Assembly (NCBI RefSeq): GCF_014200675.1 | Contig: NZ_JACHCI010000013.1 | Span: forward strand, 62,001 to 126,000 | From: Janthinobacterium saanense | GTDB taxonomy: Bacteria; Pseudomonadota; Gammaproteobacteria; Burkholderiales; Burkholderiaceae_D | Direction of reading: 5' to 3' | DNA length: 64,000 bases | Part shown: positions 8,263-16,053 of the stretch, in pieces | How the letters are laid out: the number at the start of each line of letters is the position of its first letter | How positions within the stretch are numbered: position 1 is the stretch's first letter | Translations under genes and position numbers: made by a program | Notes under the pieces: generated by a model | Databases searched by the model: none | The model's input: only the letters and a program-made list of their open reading frames with translations | What the model was told of the DNA's origin: nothing

Positions 8263-9428
8263 TAGGCAGCTCTCCAGCAAGGCTCCAAGTTTGGCAAATC
8301 GAATTTCTCGTCAATGAGAACCTTAAAAGCTTCAAAAAATACGTTCCGTTCAAATCGACCTACTTGTGTAGAACGTCGAGCAAGTACCTCTGCTAAAATA
8401 TCCAGTTTTAAAAAATCCCCCATTTTTGTGACGGAATACTTTGATATTTTGGAAACTAATGCGGCGCAATATTTAGCGAGTTCTTTAATTATCTTATCTC
8501 GGTCGACCGGATTTTTGTCTAGTCCTGGACGTCCTAGAGCATGGAGTGCTATTGCTACAATAAAACCAATTCGCGCAGGCTGCCCATCAAATACATGACG
8601 TCCCTTTTGATAACGAGCTGGCCCCGTAGAATATTTCTCGAAAGCGATGTCCAGATTGGTCATCATTTTAAGTGCTTCGTAGAATTGCTCTTGGAATGCT
8701 TGGTCGGAAAGATTTTCTACGAAGTCGAGTCGTGAGAACTCCTCTGAAAGCGCTTCTTTTGTATCAACGGTTGTTTTTCGTAGTGAAAAAGCAATATATA
8801 ATTCGACTAAGGCATCCGAAGAAAATTGTGCAGAACCTATCCGTTTTCCTGGCTCGTCTGGCGTGAAAATGCGATCAATTTGAGGAACGCTTTCCTTGAT
8901 CTCTTCTAGTAACGGTTTATAAACAACCGATAATTGTCGGCTTAGTGTCCATGGAACTTGCCCAGTGTTTAGCACTAACATGCGATATACTAAGGCACGT
9001 ACTGATCTTGCCAGCCAAAACTCGACTCGAATTTCCCATTCTAATATTTCTGGCGCCAGCTTGCTCGCCTCGATATACGACGCAGTCCGTTGCATACCAT
9101 CAATAATGGATAAATTGGCAAGAGAATTTTTGGTTAGAAAACCATTCGGAGCTGTGACTTCTTCCATTGGATAAGTCTTGAACTTCTGTTTGCTTACGAC
9201 GGCTCCGATAACAACAGGTGGCAACACAGCCCCTTGAGTGATATCTCGCACCATTCGCTCCCGTATTCGCTTTGCCGTTGTAGTTTGAAGAACGTCTCGC
9301 TGACCGTTGATACTACCTTGACTGGCATGTGCGGCTTCTATAAGTTTAAGATAATTTTTTATTGTAATAGTAGTTAGGACAGACCAGCAATCGGTACGTG
9401 AATCGTGTAACCAAGCAGTAGGTGGCAT
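8262..9428 (-). CDS. DGQHR/DndB-like protein of a putative defence pair
   Basis: A 388-residue protein. The N-terminal half has features of the ParB/DGQHR superfamily: QRDVLQTTTAKRIRERMVRD, LPPVVIGAVV and SIIDGMQRTASYIEA, where DGMQR replaces DGQHR. It is followed by FWLARSVRALVYRMLVLNTGQVPW, reminiscent of DndB-like proteins. The C-terminal half is unassigned and helical. ATG 9428 is preferred over TTG 9440. It is the first gene of a two-gene operon with the HEPN-like protein, both AT-rich relative to the core genome, beside tandem tRNA-Lys genes. DndB-type proteins regulate phosphorothioate systems, but no Dnd modification genes are present, so the role is open. Confidence 0.65.
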   Translation of the reverse strand: MPPTAWLHDSRTDCWSVLTTITIKNYLKLIEAAHASQGSINGQRDVLQTTTAKRIRERMVRDITQGAVLPPVVIGAVVSKQKFKTYPMEEVTAPNGFLTKNSLANLSIIDGMQRTASYIEASKLAPEILEWEIRVEFWLARSVRALVYRMLVLNTGQVPWTLSRQLSVVYKPLLEEIKESVPQIDRIFTPDEPGKRIGSAQFSSDALVELYIAFSLRKTTVDTKEALSEEFSRLDFVENLSDQAFQEQFYEALKMMTNLDIAFEKYSTGPARYQKGRHVFDGQPARIGFIVAIALHALGRPGLDKNPVDRDKIIKELAKYCAALVSKISKYSVTKMGDFLKLDILAEVLARRSTQVGRFERNVFFEAFKVLIDEKFDLPNLEPCWRAA

Positions 9429-9581
9429 AGTTAATTCCAATGTATATATTAATTAATGCAATTCTACAGTTGCTTTTACTAAATAGCACTTCCTAGTTTT
9501 ATAAAAGGCAGAAGTTTCTCCGAGAGGCTACCTTATCTTAAGTGGTGTAAGGCTTGGCACCGGGTGAGAAAAAACCAAAAA

Positions 9582-9611
9582 AAAGCCCACGAACCTAAAT
9601 TCGTGGGCTTT
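9582..9611 (-). terminator. Intrinsic terminator of the tRNA-Lys transcript
   Basis: A 12-bp perfect stem (AAAGCCCACGAA/TTCGTGGGCTTT) with loop CCTAAA. On the minus strand it is followed by a run of T residues, directly downstream of the leftward tRNA-Lys genes. Confidence 0.85.
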
Positions 9612-9621
9612 CTTAAGTATT

Positions 9622-9697
9622 TGGTAGGCCGTGCGGGATTCGAACCTGCGACCAACGGATTAAAAGTCCGCTGCTCTACCAGCTGAGCTAACGACCC
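9622..9697 (-). tRNA. tRNA-Lys (anticodon UUU), copy 2
   Basis: The 76-nt minus-strand sequence starts GGGTCGTTAGCTCAGCTGG, has the anticodon loop CTTTTAA (UUU), a GGTTCGAATCC T-arm and an encoded CCA end. It is identical to the other copy 87 bp upstream. The tRNAs lie downstream of cpoB, as the lysT cluster does in Escherichia coli. Confidence 0.97.
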
Positions 9698-9784
9698 AAA
9701 AACTTTACAACAACTTCGGTAACACTGTGCACTAAAAAAATGCTTGCTATAACAACTGGCAAGCAGATCATTACTGCGTATTCG

Positions 9785-9860
9785 TGGTAGGCCGTGCGGG
9801 ATTCGAACCTGCGACCAACGGATTAAAAGTCCGCTGCTCTACCAGCTGAGCTAACGACCC
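9785..9860 (-). tRNA. tRNA-Lys (anticodon UUU), copy 1
   Basis: Identical in sequence to the copy at 9622-9697, including encoded CCA, and in the same orientation. The two are separated by an unrelated 87-bp spacer. Probably co-transcribed and terminated by the hairpin at 9582-9611. Confidence 0.97.
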
Positions 9861-10062
9861 GAAGAAGAAAGATTATAGGGGGTGCCCGTGATTCTGTCAA
9901 ACAGGACGGGCAACTTTTTCCCTACAGTAGGCTGTCTACTTCACAACGCTGGACAAAACCGTCGCGAGCGGAAGGAAGAGGTGGCCGAGACGCGGAACTG
10001 TGCTTCAGCACAGTGAGCATCGAGGCCGCCTATGCCGACGCGCAGCAGGTTTGGTCCGGCGT

Positions 10063-10821
10063 TTACTTTTTGCCGCCGCGTTCCTTGGCTGTCTGCGCCG
10101 CGCTCGAGTCGGGATAACGGGAGATCAGCGCGTTCAGCGTCTTGGTGGCGTTTGGCTTGTCTTTCAGTTCCGTGTAGCAGCTGGCGATGTTCAGCATGGC
10201 GTCGGCCGCTTTCGGGCTGTCCGGGTAGTTCTTCACGACGGCTTGCTGGGCCGTGATGGCGCTCTTGCAGTCGCGCTGGGCGTAATAGGCGTTGCCCAGC
10301 CAGTATTGGGCGTTGGCCGCATAGGCCGATTCCGGATAGCGTTTCACGAAGGCATCCAGCGAGGTGGCCGCGCCTTTGTAGTCGCCCGATTTGAACAGGC
10401 CCAGGGCGGCGTCGTAGGAACCTTGTTCGGATACGCCTACGGCCGCTTCCTGGCCGTCGATGGTGACCTGGCGCGGTTCGAGCTTGCGCAGGCGCGCGTC
10501 GAGGTCGGTGTAGAAATCTTTCTGGCGTTTTTGCGTGTTGGCCAGGTCATTGCCCAGTACTTCGATCTGGCCGCGCAGGCGGGCGATCTCTTGCATGGTC
10601 TGGTCGTGCTGGTTGATCAGGCTCAAGGTGCTGGTCTTGTCGGCCTTGGTGTCGATGCGGTTGTTGACGTCCTGCGCCAGTGCGTCTACCTTGGCGCGCA
10701 ACTCCAGGATGGCCTTGCGGGCTTCGTCGTCGTCGAACAGGGCTGCATTGGCGTGCAGGGGCAGGTAGGCGAATGCGGCCATCAGGGCGGCGGCGAGGCT
10801 GGCTTTCGAGAATGTCATCAT
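10063..10821 (-). CDS. cpoB: Cell division coordinator CpoB (YbgF)
   Basis: A 252-residue periplasmic protein that works with Tol-Pal and PBP1B to couple outer-membrane constriction with septal peptidoglycan synthesis. After the signal peptide (MMTFSKASLAAALMAAF...HANA) comes a coiled-coil trimerisation part (KAILELRAKVDALAQDV... to about residue 120), then tetratricopeptide repeats: YDAALGLFKSGDYKGAATSL, AYAANAQYWLGNAYYAQRD, KAADAMLNIASCYTELKD. A TTG at 10836 is an alternative start; ATG 10821 gives the standard signal peptide. It is the last gene of the tol-pal cluster, separated from pal by hairpins that may reduce its expression. Confidence 0.92.
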   Translation of the reverse strand: MMTFSKASLAAALMAAFAYLPLHANAALFDDDEARKAILELRAKVDALAQDVNNRIDTKADKTSTLSLINQHDQTMQEIARLRGQIEVLGNDLANTQKRQKDFYTDLDARLRKLEPRQVTIDGQEAAVGVSEQGSYDAALGLFKSGDYKGAATSLDAFVKRYPESAYAANAQYWLGNAYYAQRDCKSAITAQQAVVKNYPDSPKAADAMLNIASCYTELKDKPNATKTLNALISRYPDSSAAQTAKERGGKK

Positions 10822-10857
10822 GGGTCGGGCTTTCAAAAGTTACGCAAACATGCAAAC

Positions 10858-10891
10858 GGGGCGGTGACGACTATTTGCCGCGCACCGCCCC
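10858..10891. terminator. Intercistronic hairpin between pal and cpoB
   Basis: A 9-bp perfect stem (GGGGCGGTG/CACCGCCCC) with a 16-base loop, without a good T-run. A second palindrome (TAAGCGCGA/TCGCGCTTA, 10921-10941) lies just after the pal stop. These may stabilise the pal message or attenuate cpoB. Confidence 0.45.
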
Positions 10892-10951
10892 ATTATTATG
10901 CCTATGACTGGCTGCTTAGGTAAGCGCGAAAATCGCGCTTAGCCCAAGATA

Positions 10952-11476
10952 TCAATAAACGATGTCAGCGCGGCGGTTTTCAGCCCATGCTGCTTCGTTG
11001 CTGCCTTGTGCTTTAGGCTTTTCTTTGCCCAGCGATACGGCTTCCATTTGGCCGTCTGGTACGCCCAGAGCCGACAGGGATTTACGCACTGCTTCAGCAC
11101 GCTTTTGGCCCAGGGCCAGGTTGTACTCAGCGCCGCCGCGATCATCGGTGTTGCCTTGGATCAGGATCTTGCGGCTAGGGGTTTTCACCAGGTAGCCAGC
11201 GTGGTTTTGCACCACTGCGGTGTCAGCTTCGCGCACGACGTATTTGTCGAAGTCGAAGTAGACGCTGCGGTTAGCCAGCACGCCTTTTGGATCGTCCAGT
11301 GGATCGACCGATGCGGTCGTTACTGGCTGAACTTGACGGTTGTCAACTGGAGGAGGAGCAACCACTTCTGGTGCGCGCTCAACGACTGGGGTTTCTGCCA
11401 GTTTCACTGGGGTGCTGCAAGCCGACAACAGGGCGGCGGTAGCGGCGATGAAGGCCAAGCTTTTGATATTACTCAT
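10952..11476 (-). CDS. pal: Peptidoglycan-associated lipoprotein Pal
   Basis: A 174-residue outer-membrane lipoprotein with a signal peptide and lipobox (ALLSAC). The OmpA-like C-terminal domain begins at SVYFDFDKYVV and includes the peptidoglycan-binding motif GNTDDRGGAEYNLALGQKRAEAV, with the diaminopimelate-binding Asp and Arg residues, and ENRRADIVY at the end. Start MSNIKSLAF (11476) has GGAG eight bases upstream and is preferred to the upstream ATG at 11494. It anchors the Tol-Pal complex to the cell wall. Located between tolB and cpoB. Confidence 0.96.
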   Translation of the reverse strand: MSNIKSLAFIAATAALLSACSTPVKLAETPVVERAPEVVAPPPVDNRQVQPVTTASVDPLDDPKGVLANRSVYFDFDKYVVREADTAVVQNHAGYLVKTPSRKILIQGNTDDRGGAEYNLALGQKRAEAVRKSLSALGVPDGQMEAVSLGKEKPKAQGSNEAAWAENRRADIVY

Positions 11477-11518
11477 TTTTATTCTCCGGGTCATGGTTAA
11501 AGGTGAAACTATACTGCT

Positions 11519-12796
11519 TTACTTCATAAAAGGACCCCAGGTGGGCTCCTTGATATTGCCAGCTTGCGTAGTCAAACGCTGTTTGACGCGGCCATCCACC
11601 GATACCACTGCCAGCGACTTGCGTCGTCCGGATTCGGTCGCGTACATGATATATTTCCCGTTGGGCGAAAAGCTCGGTGATTCGTCGTTGGCGGTGTCCG
11701 ACAGGCGCAAGTCCTGGCCGCTGGCCAGGTCGAGCGCGTAGAGCTGGAAGTTGCCGTCGCGACGGGAAATATAAGCGAGTGTCTTGCCATCGGATGAAAT
11801 CCGCGGGCTGGTGTTGTAGGGGCCGCCAAACGTCACGCGCTTGGCTTCGCCGCCGCTGGCCGGCATGCGGTAAATTTGTGGTCCGCCGCTACGGTCGCTG
11901 GTGAAGTAAATGCTTTGTCCATCGGCCGAGAATTGTGGTTCGGTGTCAATGCCGCTACTGTTGCTGAGGCGGCGCAGACCGCTGCCGTCGGCATTGACGA
12001 CGTAGATTTGCGTGTGGCCGTCGCGCGACAGGGCGACCGCCAAGCGGGAACCGTCAGGGCTCCAGTTTGGCGCTGAATTGCTGCCTTTTTCATTCGAGAC
12101 GATGGTGCGCTGGCGCGTCACCAGGTTCTGCACGTAGACGATAGGCTTTTTCTTTTCAAACGACACATAGGCCACCTTGGTGCCGTCCGGCGACCAGGCT
12201 GGCGAAATGATCGGTTCGTTCGAGCGCAAGGCAACCTGTATGCCTTCGCCATCGGCGTCGGCCACTTCCAGGCGGTATTCGCGGCCCGTTTGCGTGACGT
12301 AGGCGATACGGGTGGAGAACGCACCTTTGACGCCGGTCAGCTTTTCATAGATATCATCGGCAATCTTGTGCGCCAGCAAGCGGTTGAACTGCGGTGCGGC
12401 GGCGTTGTTCATGCTCGACAGTTGTACGCCCTTGATGGTATCGAACAATTTGTAGCGCACGTCCAGGCGGCCATCGGCCAGTTGCTGCACGCTGCCGGCG
12501 GCCAGCGCATCGGCGCCACGGCCTTTCCATTGGTCGAAATTGATGTTGGCGGTTTCCGCGACGGCTGTATCGGCATCGATCAGCTTGAACGCGCCGCTGC
12601 GGGCCAGGTCGGCCTTGATGATGGACGACAGCGGTTGCGGCGCTACCGATTCCTGGTCAAAGTTGGCGATCGCCACCGGAATCTGGTTGCTGCCCACGCC
12701 AGTAATCTCGACGCGCAACTGGGCCTGGGCGCCGGTGGCTCCCAGCATCAGTCCCGCGCAGAGCACGACGTAGCTCATTTTTTTCATGATCATCAT
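11519..12796 (-). CDS. tolB: Tol-Pal system beta-propeller protein TolB
   Basis: A 425-residue periplasmic protein. A signal peptide (ending GAQAQ) is followed by an N-terminal alpha/beta domain (residues about 25-160) and a six-bladed WD40-like propeller with repeats of the type SPDGTKVAYVS, SPDGSRLAVAL, SADGQSIYFTS, SSDGKTLAYIS and SPNGKYIMYAT. TolB cycles between Pal and TolA. Its ATG overlaps the tolA stop by four bases (ATGA), showing translational coupling. Confidence 0.97.
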   Translation of the reverse strand: MMIMKKMSYVVLCAGLMLGATGAQAQLRVEITGVGSNQIPVAIANFDQESVAPQPLSSIIKADLARSGAFKLIDADTAVAETANINFDQWKGRGADALAAGSVQQLADGRLDVRYKLFDTIKGVQLSSMNNAAAPQFNRLLAHKIADDIYEKLTGVKGAFSTRIAYVTQTGREYRLEVADADGEGIQVALRSNEPIISPAWSPDGTKVAYVSFEKKKPIVYVQNLVTRQRTIVSNEKGSNSAPNWSPDGSRLAVALSRDGHTQIYVVNADGSGLRRLSNSSGIDTEPQFSADGQSIYFTSDRSGGPQIYRMPASGGEAKRVTFGGPYNTSPRISSDGKTLAYISRRDGNFQLYALDLASGQDLRLSDTANDESPSFSPNGKYIMYATESGRRKSLAVVSVDGRVKQRLTTQAGNIKEPTWGPFMK

Positions 12797-13839
12797 TTAG
12801 GCAAATCCTTCATATCAAATACTGCTTCAATCTCGCGTTCCACGGTGCCGTCTTTTTTCTTCGGCAGTGGCGACGATTTCTTAATGGCGTTTTCTACCGC
12901 GTTGTCATACGCGGGCAGGCCGCTGCTTTTGATCTTCCGGACTGAAATAATTTCCCCAGTTGGCAATTGCTCGATCTTGTACACGGCGCGCGGCGCGCCT
13001 GGAACGTCAGTGCTGCCGCTATACGCGATATTGCTCTTGATCTTGGTCGTAATGGCTGCGACATAGCCGCTATCCATGCGTGGCGCCGTCGCTTTCGCTG
13101 CGGTGCCGGTGGTGCCTGTGCCGACTGCGCCCGTGATGCGGCTCATTTCGTCGGCGCGTGCCTTGTCGGCAGCCTTTTGCTCTGCCGCTTTTTTCGCCTT
13201 GGCGGCTTTTTCAGCCGCGGCTTTTTTCTCGGCCTGTTCCTTCTGTTCCTGGTCTTTCTGGGCCTGGGCTTCCGCCTTTTCTTGCGCCAGTTCTTTGTCC
13301 TTGGCCTGCTTGGCTTTTTCAAGCTTGTCGGCTTTTTCCTTTTCCAGCTTGTCAGCCTTCTCTTTTTCTTTCTGTTTCTGCTTGTCCTGCTCGCGCTTGG
13401 TCTCTTCGCGATCCTGCTGTTCCTGTTTTTTGCGCGCGTCTTCCGCCGCTTTTTCTTCTTTCAGCTTGGCCTTTTTGCGTTCGAGCGCAATCTCTGCCTC
13501 GCGCAGATCGACTTTGGGCTCAGGAGCCGCTACCGGTGGCGGCGGTGGTGGTGGCGGTGCAGGTTCTGCCACCGCCGGTGTTGGTGGCGGCGCCGGCTGT
13601 GGTTCCGGCTCGGTCGCCACTTCAGGTGGCGGCGCAGCCGTCTGTACCTTCAAATCCCACACTTCCGCTTCCACCGCGACCGGCTCCGTACTTTGCCACT
13701 GTACGCCTATCCACAGGAAAAACAGCAGGCCAAGATGCATCGCCAGCGCCAGGCCCAGCGAGGGCCAGCGGCTGCGTTCGCGCGGCACGCTGTAGGGCAC
13801 GCCGTGTACATGGTCGATTTGTTTGTTCTGCAAGGTCAA
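12793..13839 (-). CDS. tolA: Cell envelope integrity protein TolA
   Basis: A 348-residue protein that bridges the inner and outer membranes. The N-terminal transmembrane helix (LGLALAMHLGLLFFLWIGV) is followed by a proline-rich stretch, a long charged Ala/Lys/Glu-rich helical domain (about residues 105-235) and a C-terminal TonB/TolA-like domain (GYVAAITTKIKSNIAYSG... GLPAYDNAVENAIKKSSPLP). TolA is energised by TolQR and recruits TolB-Pal during constriction. The Pro-rich region is encoded by GGT/GGC-type repeats on the opposite strand. Gene overlaps tolB. Confidence 0.95.
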   Translation of the reverse strand: MTLQNKQIDHVHGVPYSVPRERSRWPSLGLALAMHLGLLFFLWIGVQWQSTEPVAVEAEVWDLKVQTAAPPPEVATEPEPQPAPPPTPAVAEPAPPPPPPPPVAAPEPKVDLREAEIALERKKAKLKEEKAAEDARKKQEQQDREETKREQDKQKQKEKEKADKLEKEKADKLEKAKQAKDKELAQEKAEAQAQKDQEQKEQAEKKAAAEKAAKAKKAAEQKAADKARADEMSRITGAVGTGTTGTAAKATAPRMDSGYVAAITTKIKSNIAYSGSTDVPGAPRAVYKIEQLPTGEIISVRKIKSSGLPAYDNAVENAIKKSSPLPKKKDGTVEREIEAVFDMKDLPK

Positions 13840-13907
13840 GTCTATCTAAAAACGGTGAAGTCTGGTTATGTACACGTGTGCGCTTACTTATTGAGCCACT
13901 GATTCAC

Positions 13908-14348
13908 TTATTTGGTCGCCAGGCCTACCCGGTTGATGCCGATCTTCTTGGCTTCCGAAATGAGCTGGATCACGTCGTCGTACTTGCTTTCCTTGTCGCC
14001 TGCGATCAGCACCGGATAGTCCGGATTGGCTTCATGCAAGCCGCGCAGATTGCGCAGCAGGGCGTCACGGTTCGGTTCCGTTTCCGGCGCCAGTTGTTCC
14101 TTGCCGATCACGCCGATCGACAGCGAGCCATTAGGCTTCAAGACGATCTGGATATAGTCATCGGGCGGTTTCGCGGTTTTTTCCGCGTTGGGCAGATTGA
14201 CCACGCTGGGATTGTTGGACGACGGCATGACCATGAAAATAATCAGCAGCACCAGCATCACGTCGATATACGGCACGACGTTGATTTCCGACTTGAACTT
14301 GCGGCCACGGCCGCCGCGCATGCCGCCGCTATTGAAGGAAGAACCCAT
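13908..14348 (-). CDS. tolR: TolR, ExbD-family stator subunit
   Basis: A 146-residue protein with one N-terminal transmembrane helix, VVPYIDVMLVLLIIFMV, that includes the essential proton-conducting Asp, and a periplasmic domain (DYIQIVLKPNGSLSIG... to DVIQLISEAKKIGINRVGLAT). Together with TolQ it forms the proton-driven motor that energises TolA. An extra Gly/Arg-rich leader (NSGGMRGGRGRKFKSEIN) precedes the helix. It follows tolQ after a short gap in the leftward operon. Confidence 0.95.
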   Translation of the reverse strand: MGSSFNSGGMRGGRGRKFKSEINVVPYIDVMLVLLIIFMVMPSSNNPSVVNLPNAEKTAKPPDDYIQIVLKPNGSLSIGVIGKEQLAPETEPNRDALLRNLRGLHEANPDYPVLIAGDKESKYDDVIQLISEAKKIGINRVGLATK

Positions 14349-14363
14349 CAGCAGTGCCTCCTC

Positions 14364-15053
14364 TTAGCGCGACTGGCGCTGCAAGATGTTGGAGAATTCC
14401 TCGACGAAGCTCTCGAAGCGGATCGCCAGGCGGTCGATATCGTGCGAAAAACGGTTGTAGGCCACCACCGCTGGAATCGCGGCGAACAGGCCGATGGCGG
14501 TGGCGATCAGCGCTTCGGCAATGCCGGGCGCGACGGCGGCCAAAGTGGCTTGCTGTACGTTGGCCAGGCCGCGGAAGGCGTTCATGATGCCCCACACGGT
14601 GCCGAGCAGGCCGATGTAGGGCGAGACGGAACCGACCGACGCGAGGAAGGCCAGGTGCGATTCCAGTGCATCCATTTCACGCTGGAAAGCAGCGCGCATG
14701 GCGCGGCGGGCGCCGTCGAGCACGGCGCCGACGTCCAGCGTTTCGCGTGGGCTATACGAAGCCTTGCCCTTGATGAATTCGCCCATGCCGGCGTCGAAGA
14801 TGCGGGCCAGCGCGCCGCTCTTGTCGCGGTTGCCGCTGGCGCTCTGGTGCAGTGCATGCAGGTTGCCGCCGGCCCAGAAGCTGCGTTCAAATTCGATGGT
14901 CTGGCGGCGCGCCTGGCGCACCGCAAACACCTTGCGGAAAATATAGGTCCAGCTGGTCAGGGAGATCAGCAACAGCAGGGCCATGATCAGTTGCACGATC
15001 AGGTGGGCATTGGTGATGAGCGCGAGGAAAGAAAGATCTTGTGAAACGTTCAT
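14364..15053 (-). CDS. tolQ: TolQ, MotA/ExbB-family proton channel
   Basis: A 229-residue inner-membrane protein with three transmembrane segments: an N-terminal helix (LIVQLIMALLLLISLTSWTYIF), then a large cytoplasmic loop, and two C-terminal helices containing SVSPYIGLLGTVWGIMNAF and GIAEALIATAIGLFAAIPAVVAYN, the conserved ExbB/TolQ channel motifs. It forms the pentameric stator of the Tol motor with TolR. Preceded by ybgC with a 44-bp gap. Confidence 0.96.
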   Translation of the reverse strand: MNVSQDLSFLALITNAHLIVQLIMALLLLISLTSWTYIFRKVFAVRQARRQTIEFERSFWAGGNLHALHQSASGNRDKSGALARIFDAGMGEFIKGKASYSPRETLDVGAVLDGARRAMRAAFQREMDALESHLAFLASVGSVSPYIGLLGTVWGIMNAFRGLANVQQATLAAVAPGIAEALIATAIGLFAAIPAVVAYNRFSHDIDRLAIRFESFVEEFSNILQRQSR

Positions 15054-15097
15054 TGGCTGTCAGTCTGTTGGTGAATTGTCCGGAGGTGGTGGGTGGT

Positions 15098-15499
15098 TCA
15101 GGCGTCGCGCATGCGGGCGGCCAAGTCGTCAGGCAAGGCGCGCGGGCGCAATGCCGCGTCGACACAGCCGATCTTGACACGGGCTGTATTGAGCAGCGTG
15201 CCGCCGCACCAGGCTTGTTGCAGGAAAACGATGGAAGCGCGCCCCAATTTTTCTATGCTTAATGTTAATTTTAACGTGTCATCGAGCTTCGCTGGCGCAT
15301 GATAGTCAGTGCTGATGCTTTTGACGACCAGCGCTGCGTCGTGCTGCTGCTTCAATGCCTGATGGTCGACACCGGTCGCGCGCAACCATTCCGTGCGCGC
15401 GCGCTCAAAGAATTTCAAGTAGTTGGCGTGATAGACAATGCCGCCGGCGTCGGTGTCTTCGTAGTAGACACGTACATTCCAGGTAAAGACTGAAGGCAT
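15098..15499 (-). CDS. ybgC: Tol-Pal-associated acyl-CoA thioesterase YbgC
   Basis: A 133-residue hot-dog-fold thioesterase. The catalytic segment YYEDTDAGGIVYHANYLKFFERARTEWLR holds the conserved Asp of the 4-hydroxybenzoyl-CoA thioesterase class; in E. coli YbgC acts on acyl-CoA or acyl-ACP and interacts with acyl carrier protein at the membrane. It is the first gene of the ybgC-tolQRAB-pal-cpoB cluster. Length and order are standard. Confidence 0.94.
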   Translation of the reverse strand: MPSVFTWNVRVYYEDTDAGGIVYHANYLKFFERARTEWLRATGVDHQALKQQHDAALVVKSISTDYHAPAKLDDTLKLTLSIEKLGRASIVFLQQAWCGGTLLNTARVKIGCVDAALRPRALPDDLAARMRDA

Positions 15500-15778
15500 G
15501 TTTATTACGCCATATTAATGAGATTGAGCAACATTTTACGCGATTTTTCTTGTTGTAAGGAAAGGCGCTTGCCGAAATACCATGCTTAAAGCGGCCACAA
15601 GTTGCACCGCAGCATTGTGAAATGACACAGACTGCGATGACAAGTCTCGTAACATACGCTTACAAGCCATTTTCAAGTTTAAGTCCAGCTTAAGATGCGA
15701 CCCCTTGACGCCGGAGTTTCCTGTATTTCTGCCTGCCTTTCCGGGCGCGCGGCGATTATAGCCGTACCGTTGCATTCC

Positions 15779-15807
15779 TTGCTCAATTTGAGCACTTAAC
15801 TTACAAT
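15779..15807 (+). promoter_or_regulatory. Candidate sigma-70 promoter for glyA
   Basis: TTGCTC (15779-15784) and TACAAT (15802-15807) are separated by 17 bp and placed just upstream of the riboswitch-like leader. A GCTCAATTTGAGC palindrome overlaps the -35. The rest of the region 15500-15778 between ybgC and this promoter shows no gene. Confidence 0.45.
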
Positions 15808-15822
15808 TTGGCTTCCATTACG

Positions 15823-15938
15823 TCTCACGTGACTGGCGAAAAGTCGAAATCCTCTCCATACTATGGCGGTCGGTTTCCGGCGAAAGGTGGGCATCCACCG
15901 GGAAACGTGAGATCTCATCAGCCGTTCGCCTGGGCAGC
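15823..15938 (+). promoter_or_regulatory. Probable ZMP/ZTP riboswitch (pfl motif) in the glyA leader
   Basis: The leader contains, in order, TCTCACGTGACTGGCGA, a variable stem, AGGTGGGCATCCACCGGGAAACGTGAGA and GCCGTTCGCCTGGGCA. The first and middle blocks pair (TCTCACG with CGTGAGA, P1), GGTGG/CCACC makes the internal hairpin, and the 3' CGCCTGGGCA block with the GGCG of ACTGGCGA can form the pseudoknot of the pfl motif. ZTP riboswitches commonly precede one-carbon genes such as glyA, folD and purH and turn expression on when the folate-stress alarmone ZTP rises. The sequence between 15939 and the glyA start has no recognised gene. Confidence 0.8.
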
Positions 15939-16053
15939 CACTATGGAAATGCACGAAGAGGCTGCCTGCTCGATGTTGTTTTTCACTCAACACCAGCTCC
16001 CCTCATTCGATCCAATCTGCCAGTACAAGCACCCTCATACTTGGAGTTTTTAC

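Noticed and set aside
8262..9428. Full Dnd phosphorothioation locus
   Set aside because: Only one DndB/DGQHR-like protein is present; no DndA, C, D or E and no restriction genes nearby.
15808..16053. Long N-terminal extension of glyA (open frame from 15808)
   Set aside because: It overlaps the conserved riboswitch leader; the family start, length and ribosome-binding site all support ATG 16054.
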